Below are positions 1 to 5,013 of a stretch of 7,509 bases of DNA, in pieces. Positions within the stretch are counted from its first letter, which is position 1. Each line of letters opens with the position of its first letter. This DNA comes from Modestobacter sp. (GTDB lineage Bacteria > Actinomycetota > Actinomycetes > Mycobacteriales > Geodermatophilaceae), in contig JAOPWG010000027.1 of NCBI GenBank assembly GCA_025965775.1, positions 1-7,509 on the forward strand. Direction: 5' to 3'. The position numbers and the translations under genes were made by a program. Under the pieces are notes generated by a model that saw only the letters and a program-made list of their open reading frames with translations, was not told the DNA's origin and did not search any database.

Positions 1-520
1 GGAACCGGGCCGCGTGCCGGACCGAGACGCCCTCGCGTTCGACGTAGGCGGTCCCCAGGGCGGCGGCGTCCAGCAGCAGGTCGACCAGGTGGTCGTGCAG
101 CAGGTTGACCTCGTCGACGTAGAGCACCCCCCGGTTCGCCGCCGCGAGCAGGCCGGGCTCGAAGGCCTTCACGCCCTCGGTGAGCGCCCGCTCGAGGTCC
201 AGGGCGCCGACGACGCGGTCCTCCGAGGCGCCGACCGGCAGCTCCACCAGGCGCGCCGGGCGCGACAGCGACGGCTCGTCGGGGGAGTGGGGGCCGTCCG
301 GGCAGCCCGGATCGGGGGCGGCAGGGGGGCAGGCGAAGCGGCAGCCGGCGACGACGTCCACCGGCGGCAGGACGGCGGCCAGCGCGCGCACCGTCGTGGA
401 CTTGGCGGTGCCCTTCTCACCGCGCACCAGCACCCCGCCGACGGCCGGGGAGACAGCGTTGAGCAGGAGAGCCAACCGCAGGTCGTCCATGCCGACGACG
501 GCGCTGAAGGGATAGGTCAC
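1..520 (-). CDS. Magnesium/cobalt-chelatase ChlI/BchI-type AAA+ ATPase subunit, 3' end outside window
   Basis: The 173 visible residues are the N-terminal AAA+ core of a ChlI/BchI-type chelatase ATPase. Seen: the opening TYPFSAVVG, Walker [10 protein letters not shown] (residues 34-42), [16 protein letters not shown] (98-113), AFEPGLL (119-125) and Walker [12 protein letters not shown] (131-141). A cysteine-bearing insert with C60, C64 and C73 lies between Walker A and the ASEDRVVG block. In actinomycetes such proteins are often long ChlI-ChlD fusions that partner CobN in the ATP-dependent aerobic cobaltochelatase, which puts Co2+ into hydrogenobyrinic acid a,c-diamide. The upstream B12 riboswitch favours this role over bacteriochlorophyll synthesis (inference). 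The start is GTG at 520-518: no other start codon lies in frame between it and the riboswitch. No strong ribosome site sits directly before it; the nearest lies 24 bases upstream and serves a six-codon leader ORF. Whether the ChlD half follows cannot be seen. Confidence 0.93.
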   Translation of the reverse strand, partial: MTYPFSAVVGMDDLRLALLLNAVSPAVGGVLVRGEKGTAKSTTVRALAAVLPPVDVVAGCRFACPPAAPDPGCPDGPHSPDEPSLSRPARLVELPVGASEDRVVGALDLERALTEGVKAFEPGLLAAANRGVLYVDEVNLLHDHLVDLLLDAAALGTAYVEREGVSVRHAARF

Positions 521-537
521 GAGGTGGAACCGAGCAC
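517..537 (-). CDS. Possible six-codon leader ORF coupled to the chelatase gene
   Basis: On the minus strand a GTG at 537-535 opens six codons (GTG CTC GGT TCC ACC TCG) and ends in TGA at 519-517. That stop overlaps the chelatase start as GTGA. A good Shine-Dalgarno sequence, GGGGAGAGG (553-545), stands seven bases before this GTG, whereas the chelatase GTG itself has none at a usual distance. The arrangement fits translational coupling: ribosomes load on the leader, terminate, and restart on the chelatase start. It is an inference from spacing only; six codons carry no coding signal. Alternatively the SD serves the chelatase start directly across an unusually long spacer of 24 bases. Confidence 0.35.
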   Translation of the reverse strand: MLGSTS

Positions 538-544
538 GAGAGAT

Positions 545-571
545 CCTCTCCCCGGGTGTCCGCGCCCGGAG
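545..571 (-). promoter_or_regulatory. Candidate expression platform: SD-sequestering hairpin
   Basis: Just downstream of the riboswitch core the minus strand reads CTCCGGG (571-565), an eight-base loop, then CCCGGGGAG (556-548). The second arm includes most of the GGGGAGAGG ribosome site (553-545). Pairing CTCCGGG with CCCGG plus a GGAG/GAG segment, with a small bulge, would hide the SD. This matches translational control, the usual mode of B12 riboswitches in high-GC actinobacteria. No U-tract follows, so it is not an intrinsic terminator. The pairing is drawn by eye; no folding was run. Confidence 0.5.
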
Positions 572-580
572 GTGGCAGGG

Positions 581-731
581 GCGACGGCTGGAGTCTCCTG
601 GCTCCCGGATCGGTGCCCGTCCCCGACCTTCCCGCCCCCGAGGGTGCAGTGGCCGTGCATGGGGTCGGACTCCCCGGTCACAGTGGCGGGACCGCGCCGG
701 AATCGCACCGGGCTTCCTCCACCGCCGTCGC
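581..731 (-). promoter_or_regulatory. Cobalamin (adenosylcobalamin) riboswitch
   Basis: The conserved blocks of the B12 riboswitch stand in the right order on the minus strand. They are: a GGAAGCC then GGTGCGATTCCGG block (720-697); GCGGTCCCGCCACTGTGACC (695-676); a second GCCACTG (653-647); GGGAAGG (633-627); GATCCGGG (611-604); and the B12 box GAGCCAGGAGACTCC (604-590). An eight-base P1 helix closes it: GCGACGGC (731-724) with GCCGTCGC (588-581). It lies 61 bases from the chelatase GTG on the same strand, so it senses coenzyme B12 and should repress that gene and any cobalamin genes downstream when B12 is plentiful. The true 5' end of the transcript, upstream of 731, is not resolved and no convincing promoter was found. 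Confidence 0.95.
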
Positions 732-826
732 AGTTCGGGGCCATTCCACCACGGGGGCCCGCGTCGGCGCAGCCCCCGGCTTTGCCGCCGCGCACGGCGC
801 CGAGCTCCGCCGCATCACCGCACCCT

Positions 827-861
827 CACCCCGGGAGGGGTGTTGTCGGCTCGAGCCCGAC
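827..861. repeat. Two adjacent inverted repeats upstream of the transporter gene
   Basis: CACCCC-GGGA-GGGGTG (827-842) is a perfect six-base-pair stem with a GNRA-type loop. It is followed at once by GTCGG-CTCGAGC-CCGAC (845-861), whose centre GGCTCGAGCC (848-857) is a perfect ten-base palindrome. They lie between the divergent riboswitch gene and the plus-strand transporter, 43 to 77 bases before the chosen GTG. They could be an operator or a 5'-UTR structure for the transporter. The second element also resembles a tRNA T-arm, treated under findings. In such GC-rich DNA short palindromes arise by chance. Confidence 0.35.
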
Positions 862-903
862 GCGCGGGTGGGTGAGCTGGCTCGCCGGGGCAGAGTGTCG
901 CGC

Positions 904-1962
904 GTGGACGGCGGACGGCGACGGCTGCTGGCCGACTGGGCCGTCGTCCTCGTCGGCGCCGTCGCGGTCGGAGCCGGTCTCGACCGGCTGGGCGTCCCGT
1001 CCGCCGCGCTGTTCGGTGGGCTCGTGGCGGGCCTGGGGCGGGCGCTCCTCGGGCGCCGCCGGCTGGTGCTGCCCAGGCCGGCCGGCCTGGGGGCCCAGGC
1101 GGTCATCGGCGTCTCGATCGGCGCCCTGGTGCAGACCGACACGCTGGCGACCATCGCCGAGCACTGGCTGCCGGTCCTGCTGGTCACGATCGGCACGCTG
1201 GTGGTCAGCCTGGTCGCCGGGCGGCTCATGGGGCTGCAGTCGGGGGTCAGCGCGGTCACCGGCGCCTTCTCGATGATCGCCGGCGGGGCGTCGGGGATCA
1301 CCGCCATGGCCCGGGACCTCGGCGCCGACGCGCAGGTCGTCGCCGTCCTGCAGTACCTGCGGGTGCTGCTCATCGTCGTGGCGATGCCGGTGGTCGCCAC
1401 GACGGTGTTCGGTGCCGAGGCCGCTGCCGGCGGGACGACGGCCGAGGGCGGTCCCGGGTGGTTCGCCGGGGTGCTGTTCACCGCGGCCTGCGTCGGGGTG
1501 GGGCTGGTGCTCGGGCGGGTCGGCCGGATCCCGGTCGGCGCCCTGCTCGGCCCGCTGGCGGTGGCCGCGGTGCTCGACCTGACCGGCCTGTCGCACGACG
1601 CGGCGGTCCCCGGGCTGGTGGCCTCGGCCGGCTTCCTGGCCATCGGCCTGCAGGTGGGGCTCGGCTTCACCCGGGACAGCCTGCGGGTGGTCGGCCGGGC
1701 GCTGCCGCTTGCGCTGCTGCTGATCGTGGCGGCGGTGACCGCGTGCGCCGGGCTGGGGGCCGTGCTGGCGCACATCGCGGGCGTGCCGGCGCTCGACGGC
1801 TATCTGGCGACCACGCCCGGTGGGCTGTACGCGGTGCTGGCGACGGCGACCGACAGCGGGGCCGACGCCACCTTCGTGCTCGCCGTCCAGGTGCTGCGGC
1901 TGTTCGTCATGCTCTTCTCCGCGCCACTGCTGGCCCGGTGGCTGCGCACCCGGGTGGACTGA
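904..1962 (+). CDS. AbrB-family (duplicated) integral membrane protein, putative transporter
   Basis: A 352-residue, strongly hydrophobic protein with about ten predicted membrane segments, beginning after a short basic N-terminus (GGRRR). It shows the internal duplication typical of the AbrB/'putative ammonia monooxygenase' membrane family (PF05145, TIGR03082). The segment around residues 121-164 (FSMIAGGASGITAMARDLGA, then VVAVLQYLRVLL) is repeated around 300-343 (ATTPGGLYAVLATATDSGAD, then VLAVQVLRLFVML). The length fits the family. Its substrate is not established; the old ammonia monooxygenase label is unsupported. The start is uncertain: GTG 904 gives the compact start MDGGRRRLLADW; GTG 895 and GTG 868 are in frame, and none has a strong ribosome site. 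The reading frame stays open back to 556, through the antisense of the riboswitch, but that part lacks protein character. It is divergent from the B12-regulated gene and followed 60 bases later by the LLM gene, perhaps in one transcript. Confidence 0.88.
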   Translation: MDGGRRRLLADWAVVLVGAVAVGAGLDRLGVPSAALFGGLVAGLGRALLGRRRLVLPRPAGLGAQAVIGVSIGALVQTDTLATIAEHWLPVLLVTIGTLVVSLVAGRLMGLQSGVSAVTGAFSMIAGGASGITAMARDLGADAQVVAVLQYLRVLLIVVAMPVVATTVFGAEAAAGGTTAEGGPGWFAGVLFTAACVGVGLVLGRVGRIPVGALLGPLAVAAVLDLTGLSHDAAVPGLVASAGFLAIGLQVGLGFTRDSLRVVGRALPLALLLIVAAVTACAGLGAVLAHIAGVPALDGYLATTPGGLYAVLATATDSGADATFVLAVQVLRLFVMLFSAPLLARWLRTRVD

Positions 1963-2010
1963 GGCGGAACACGGCAACCCCGACCCGTGGTTGTCGTGGC
2001 GACCAACAGC

Positions 2011-2016
2011 AGGAGG
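2011..2016 (+). promoter_or_regulatory. Ribosome binding site deciding the LLM gene start
   Basis: AGGAGG, a full anti-16S match, lies six bases before GTG 2023. It selects that codon over the in-frame GTG at 1987, which has no such site and would add twelve residues ([12 protein letters not shown]) outside the family alignment. Confidence 0.85.
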
Positions 2017-2022
2017 AAATCG

Positions 2023-3081
2023 GTGGAGCTCGGCGTCTACACCTTCGGTGACGTGCTGCGGAACCCGCGGACCGGCACCACGATCAGCCCCCGGCAGCGG
2101 CTGGCGAACCTGCTGGAGGAGGTCGAGCTCGCCGACCAGGTGGGGCTGGACGTCTTCGGCCTGGGGGAGCACCACCGGCCCGACTACGCCGTCTCCGCGC
2201 CCGCGGTGGTGCTCGGTGCGGCCGCGGCCCGCACCTCGAACATCCGGCTGACCAGCGCGGTCACCGTGCTGTCCTCGGAGGACCCGGTGCGGGTCTTCCA
2301 GCAGTACTCGACCATCGACCTGCTGTCGGGCGGCCGGGCCGAGGTGATGGCCGGGCGGGGGTCGTTCATCGAGTCCTTCCCGCTGTTCGGCTACGACCTG
2401 GACGACTACGACGAGCTGTTCGCCGAGAAGCTCGACCTGCTGCTGGAGCTGCGCGAGCGCACCAGGGTCAGCTGGAGCGGCAAGCACCGCGCGGCGCTGG
2501 TCGACCAGCCGGTGTACCCCCGGCCGGTGCAGGACCCGCTGCCGCTGTGGGTCGCCGTGGGCGGCAACCCGCAGTCCGTCGTCCGGGCCGGTGCCCTCGG
2601 ACTGCCGCTCGCGCTGGCCATCATCGGTGGTGAGCCGGCGCGGTTCGCCCCGCTCGCCGAGCTGCACCGCCGGGCCGCAGCCCAGTACGGCCACGGTCCG
2701 CTGCCGGTCTCGATCAACTCGCACGGCTTCGTGGCCGAGACCTCGCAGGCGGCGCACGAGAGCTTCTACACGACCTACGCCGAGGTGATGGACACCCTGG
2801 GCCGGGAGCGCGGCTGGGGCCCGATGAGCCGGGACCAGTTCGCCGGGCTGGCCGGCCTGCACGGCGCCGTCGTCGTCGGCAGCCCCGAGCAGGTGGCCGA
2901 GAAGATCCTGTTCCAGCACGAGGTGTTCGGGCACCAGCGCTTCCTCATGCAGTCCTCGCTGGGGGCAGCACCGCACCGGGAGGTGCTGCGCTCGATCGAG
3001 CTGCTGGGCACCGAGGTGGCGCCGCTGGTCCGGGCCGAGGTGGCCGGGCGGGAGGCGGTCGGTGCCGCGGCATCTGCCTGA
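2023..3081 (+). CDS. LLM-class flavin-dependent oxidoreductase (luciferase-like monooxygenase)
   Basis: A 352-residue cytosolic TIM-barrel flavoprotein of the bacterial luciferase-like superfamily, most like the LLM_2I7G type (TIGR03858, recalled from memory). Seen: the N-terminal strand [10 protein letters not shown], the conserved [10 protein letters not shown] (47-56), the [20 protein letters not shown] block (74-93), [13 protein letters not shown] (101-113) and [12 protein letters not shown] (114-125). Such enzymes use reduced FMN or F420 and oxygen or another acceptor; which cofactor and substrate apply here cannot be told. No partner flavin reductase lies in the window. It follows the AbrB-type gene by 60 bases on the same strand, so co-transcription is plausible. 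The length is normal for the family. Confidence 0.94.
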   Translation: MELGVYTFGDVLRNPRTGTTISPRQRLANLLEEVELADQVGLDVFGLGEHHRPDYAVSAPAVVLGAAAARTSNIRLTSAVTVLSSEDPVRVFQQYSTIDLLSGGRAEVMAGRGSFIESFPLFGYDLDDYDELFAEKLDLLLELRERTRVSWSGKHRAALVDQPVYPRPVQDPLPLWVAVGGNPQSVVRAGALGLPLALAIIGGEPARFAPLAELHRRAAAQYGHGPLPVSINSHGFVAETSQAAHESFYTTYAEVMDTLGRERGWGPMSRDQFAGLAGLHGAVVVGSPEQVAEKILFQHEVFGHQRFLMQSSLGAAPHREVLRSIELLGTEVAPLVRAEVAGREAVGAAASA

Positions 3082-3106
3082 CCGGGGGCCGTTGCGCGCC
3101 TACCCT
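3078..3106 (+). promoter_or_regulatory. Candidate sigma-70-type promoter for the small FVGGPLDG gene
   Basis: CTGACC (3078-3083, four of six with TTGACA) is followed after exactly 17 bases by TACCCT (3101-3106, TANNNT type). Transcription would begin near 3113, giving a 5' leader of about 30 bases that contains the GAGGGG ribosome site. The -35 box overlaps the stop codon of the LLM gene. The match is moderate. Confidence 0.35.
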
Positions 3107-3130
3107 GGGCGAGGTCCGACCGAGCCGAGT

Positions 3131-3136
3131 GAGGGG
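3131..3136 (+). promoter_or_regulatory. Ribosome binding site supporting a CTG start
   Basis: GAGGGG lies six bases before CTG 3143. No ATG, GTG or TTG in the right frame lies at a suitable distance from it. The next in-frame standard start is GTG 3191, sixteen codons into the protein. Confidence 0.5.
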
Positions 3137-3142
3137 ATCCCG

Positions 3143-3406
3143 CTGTCCGACGACGTTGCCGCCGCGACGAGCACGAGCACCGAGGGCGCCGTGCTCCTGT
3201 TCGTCGGCGGACCCCTCGACGGGAGGGTGGAGGTGCGCGAGGCGCGACACGGCGCTCCGCTGCCCACGATCACCCACGTGCACCTGCACGGTGGCCCGAA
3301 GGTCGTGCACCGCTACGACCTGCAGTCGCTGGACGGGCAGGCCGGGGTCTATCAGCTGCGTCCGCCGGTGCGCCGGTCGGCGCACGACGAGTCCACCGCC
3401 GGCTGA
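3143..3406 (+). CDS. Small hypothetical protein with FVGGPLDG motif, probable CTG start
   Basis: Function unknown. From CTG 3143 the protein has 87 residues and begins (M)SDDVAAATS, a natural-looking N-terminus. The core is AVLLFVGGPLDGRVEV (16-31), then PTITHVHLHGGPKVVHRYDL (41-60) and GVYQLRPP (68-75), giving a short beta-rich domain with a histidine-bearing HVHLH stretch. The GGPLDG signature recurs, as I recall, in small uncharacterised actinobacterial and phage proteins. Start choice: CTG 3143 has a good GAGGGG site; GTG 3062 would overlap the end of the LLM gene and add a 27-residue Pro/Arg-rich leader; GTG 3191 would cut into the first strand. The codon pattern supports translation in this frame. 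It is convergent with the MazF-like gene, 20 bases apart. Confidence 0.72.
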   Translation: MSDDVAAATSTSTEGAVLLFVGGPLDGRVEVREARHGAPLPTITHVHLHGGPKVVHRYDLQSLDGQAGVYQLRPPVRRSAHDESTAG

Positions 3407-3410
3407 CCCG

Positions 3411-3423
3411 CGGGGCCGCCCCG
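3411..3423. terminator. Weak hairpin between convergent genes
   Basis: CGGGG-CCG-CCCCG forms a five-base-pair stem with a three-base loop in the 20-base space between two converging stop codons. There is no T-tract on either side, so termination here is only a guess from position. Confidence 0.25.
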
Positions 3424-3426
3424 GCG

Positions 3427-4032
3427 TCACCAGCCGTGGACCCGGCGCACCTCCGCGGCCACCTCCTCGAACCGTTCCCGGGCCAGGACGGCGCCCTCGC
3501 GCCGGACGTCGGCCGGGTCCAGCCGCAGGACCCGGTCCACGCGCACCTCGCTGGGGCGGCCCTGCCGGTCCCACGCGCCGCTGCCGACGTCGATCCAGGA
3601 CCGGCCGTGCCGCGCCTCGTCCGCGGCGTCCGGGTCGTGGTCCTTGCTGCTGAGCATCAGGCCGAGCAGGGCGCCCTCCTGGCGGCCCACGACCAGCACC
3701 GGGCGGTCCTTGCCCCGGCCGTCGTCCTCCTCGTAGGGCACCCAGGCCCAGACGACCTCGCCGGGGTCGGGCCGGCCGTCGTCCCGGGGCCGGTACTCCA
3801 GGTCGATCGGCCCACCGCCCCCCTCGGCGCCCCGCCGCGGCGACGATGACCGCTGGGACGACGACGACGCGTCCGGCCGGGGCCGTCGTGCCGGCGTGGC
3901 CCGGGTCGGTCGTCGGCCGCCGCGCGTCCCGGCCGGGGTGTCGGTCGTGGCGCGCTGCAACGACCGCGTCCCCTCGCGCAGCACCACCGACGCCAGTCGT
4001 CCCAGCACGCTCCGCCACCCCCGGGTTGCCAT
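3427..4032 (-). CDS. MazF/PemK-fold protein with basic disordered N-terminal extension
   Basis: A 201-residue protein. Residues 91-197 are a PemK/MazF-like domain: GEVVWAWVPYEED (91-103), GKDRPVLVVGR (107-117), GLMLSSKDHD (124-133), SWIDVG (145-150) and the helix-leading VRVDRVLRLDP (163-173). MazF toxins are ribosome-independent mRNA endoribonucleases; R110 in the KDRPVLVV strand matches a conserved family arginine. Residues 30-75 are Arg, Ser, Pro and Gly rich and look disordered, an extension that classic 110-residue MazF toxins lack. No antitoxin-like gene is next to it, so it may not be a toxin at all but a household PemK-like protein. ATG 4032 is chosen because TACCGT stands seven bases upstream, a leaderless arrangement; the in-frame GTG at 4083 has no ribosome site. 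Confidence 0.85.
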   Translation of the reverse strand: MATRGWRSVLGRLASVVLREGTRSLQRATTDTPAGTRGGRRPTRATPARRPRPDASSSSQRSSSPRRGAEGGGGPIDLEYRPRDDGRPDPGEVVWAWVPYEEDDGRGKDRPVLVVGRQEGALLGLMLSSKDHDPDAADEARHGRSWIDVGSGAWDRQGRPSEVRVDRVLRLDPADVRREGAVLARERFEEVAAEVRRVHGW

Positions 4033-4039
4033 GTCCGGG

Positions 4040-4045
4040 ACGGTA
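4040..4045 (-). promoter_or_regulatory. Candidate -10 box of a leaderless MazF-like mRNA
   Basis: TACCGT on the minus strand ends seven bases before ATG 4032, so transcription would start at or within a base of the start codon. No good -35 element was seen 16-18 bases upstream. Confidence 0.4.
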
Positions 4046-4184
4046 GTCAGCACGGCCCGGACGATCGCGTCCGGTCGCCCCACGGGCGGGGGTCGCAGCC
4101 GGGGACACGCCTGGAGCAGATGGATTGCCCTGCGTCATCACTACATCGCGTTGCGTTGTCAGCGCGTCGCTGGACGTAGTCATG

Positions 4185-4273
4185 ACACGCGTGTGACTCT
4201 TGTGACAGGTGGGGCGGTTTCTTGATACGAACCGGTCACACCTGGGGTTTGAACTGCCGATTCGGGGTCACAC
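4185..4273. repeat. Cluster of GTGTGAC/GTCACAC elements in a divergent intergenic region
   Basis: The 288 bases between the MazF-like gene (minus) and the 65-residue gene (plus) hold a recurring heptamer: GTGTGAC at 4191-4197 and its inverse GTCACAC at 4235-4241 and 4267-4273. The two inverse copies extend to GGTCACAC (4234-4241 and 4266-4273) and are 32 bases apart, about three helical turns. A near copy TTGTGACA is at 4200-4207. The first copy overlaps a perfect ten-base palindrome ACACGCGTGT (4185-4194), and CAGGTG (4206-4211) is mirrored by CACCTG (4239-4244). This looks like an operator region for an unidentified regulator. A TTGATA (4222-4227) could be a -35 box, but no clear -10 follows. 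Nothing else is recognised between 4046 and 4184. Confidence 0.45.
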
Positions 4274-4320
4274 TCGTGCCGGCGGCTCGACCACCAGTCG
4301 CCACGGGGGAAAGAGCGCAG

Positions 4321-4518
4321 ATGACCACAGCCCAGCCGGTCCGACCGGCTTCGCCCCTTGTTCCGCCCGTGCGCGCCAGCGCCCTCGCCGCATGGCAGCT
4401 CGTCGAGGACGCCCGCAACCGCGCCCCCGAGCGTCGTCCGCGCAACGACCGCAGCCGGATCCTCGCCCAGAGGGCCGTCGCCGACCGCCGGGCCGAGCGG
4501 GAGCTGCGCGCCGGCTGA
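4321..4518 (+). CDS. Small hypothetical protein, 65 residues, Arg/Ala rich
   Basis: Not recognised. ATG 4321 is preceded by a purine-rich GGGGGAAAG (4305-4313), a usable ribosome site at seven to ten bases. The protein has a proline-rich first third (MTTAQPVRPASPLVPPVR), then ALAAWQLVEDARNRAPE and a strongly charged C-terminal helix with many arginines (residues 35-65). It has no signal peptide or membrane segment. The in-frame ATG at 4222 would add 33 residues encoded by the repeat-bearing control region and is rejected. The gene is divergent from the MazF-like gene but 288 bases away, and the protein lacks an obvious DNA-binding fold, so an antitoxin role is not supported. A perfect hairpin follows the stop. 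Confidence 0.65.
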   Translation: MTTAQPVRPASPLVPPVRASALAAWQLVEDARNRAPERRPRNDRSRILAQRAVADRRAERELRAG

Positions 4519-4521
4519 CCT

Positions 4522-4541
4522 CCTGCGGGTGTGCCCGCAGG
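4522..4541. terminator. Bidirectional hairpin terminator
   Basis: CCTGCGGG-TGTG-CCCGCAGG is a perfect eight-base-pair stem with a four-base loop. It starts three bases after the stop of the 65-residue gene and ends six bases before the stop of the convergent VOC gene. Its place and symmetry fit a terminator serving both, of the kind without a long T-tract common in actinobacteria. Confidence 0.7.
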
Positions 4542-4547
4542 CATGAC

Positions 4548-4973
4548 TCAGGTGAGGCAGAGCTCGTTGCCCTCCGGGTCGGCGATGGTCGTCCAGTGAT
4601 GCGGCCCCTGCTGCCCGGTGTGCAAGACCCTCGCGCCGAGGGCGACGAGCCGCTCGACCTCCGCGGCCATGCGGTGCCGGCCCACGTGGACGTCCAGGTG
4701 CACGCGGTTCTTGACCGTCTTCGGCTCGGGAACCAGCTGGAACAGCACACGGGGTGCGCCCCCGGTCGGGTGCCGGATCGCCGCGCCCTCCACCCACACC
4801 AGCTCGCCGTGATGGGTCGTCGTGTCGCTCTCGCGAGCGGACCCCTGCGCGATCATCGAGTGGATGAAGGCCTCGTCGCTGGGTTCTCGCTGCCAGCCCA
4901 GCGCCTCGGCCCACCAGTCGGCGAGCGGATGCGGAGCGGCGGAGTCGATCGTCACCTGGAAGTCGAAGGCCAT
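4548..4973 (-). CDS. VOC-superfamily (glyoxalase-like) protein
   Basis: A 141-residue single-domain protein made of two beta-alpha-beta-beta-beta modules of the vicinal oxygen chelate fold, closest in style to the glyoxalase-like PF18029 group. Seen: module one FDFQVTIDSAAPHPLADWWA (3-22); module two NRVHLDVHVG (89-98), AAEVERLVALGARVL (103-117) and the closing WTTIADPEGNELCLT (127-141). The family includes metal-dependent lyases, dioxygenases and resistance proteins; H92 and E137 sit where the second module often offers metal ligands, but several PF18029 members have no known activity. Substrate unknown. ATG 4973 has no ribosome site; TAGCGT lies six bases upstream, a leaderless start. The gene lies 40 bases downstream of the PPOX gene on the same strand, so readthrough from that gene is also possible. 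Confidence 0.9.
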   Translation of the reverse strand: MAFDFQVTIDSAAPHPLADWWAEALGWQREPSDEAFIHSMIAQGSARESDTTTHHGELVWVEGAAIRHPTGGAPRVLFQLVPEPKTVKNRVHLDVHVGRHRMAAEVERLVALGARVLHTGQQGPHHWTTIADPEGNELCLT

Positions 4974-4979
4974 GCCGGG

Positions 4980-4985
4980 ACGCTA
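4980..4985 (-). promoter_or_regulatory. Candidate -10 box of a leaderless VOC mRNA
   Basis: TAGCGT on the minus strand ends six bases before ATG 4973, placing the expected transcription start on the start codon. The -35 region is not convincing. Confidence 0.42.
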
Positions 4986-5013
4986 GGTCAGCCCACCGAC
5001 AGGACGGGCCGCC

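Noticed and set aside
517..795. Minus-strand open frame through the riboswitch
   Set aside because: It translates conserved riboswitch RNA; the product is glycine-rich with no protein character, and the structured RNA explains the sequence.
787..869. A functional tRNA gene
   Set aside because: No U33, altered T-loop, no standard D-arm, imperfect acceptor stem and no CCA; kept only as a low-interest curiosity in findings.
556..903. N-terminal extension of the transporter frame
   Set aside because: It reads through the antisense of the riboswitch and gives a hydrophilic, non-family leader; the membrane protein begins naturally at 904 or at most 868.
826..2976. Very long minus-strand open frame (716 codons) opposite the transporter and LLM genes
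   Set aside because: It is antisense to two well-recognised proteins, has low-complexity Gln/His/Arg/Gly-rich content and no domain; a typical GC-driven shadow.
4156..4182. Promoter with TTGTCA as -35 for the 65-residue gene
   Set aside because: No TANNNT hexamer occurs at 16-18 bases, and the start codon is over 130 bases away.
2945..4183. 412-codon minus-strand frame across the small gene and the MazF-like gene
   Set aside because: It runs out of frame with the MazF/PemK domain and is Gly/Arg/Pro repetitive.
3427..4518. Toxin-antitoxin pair formed by the MazF-like gene and the 65-residue gene
   Set aside because: The genes are divergent and 288 bases apart, and the small protein shows no antitoxin DNA-binding fold; true mazEF pairs are co-directional and adjacent.
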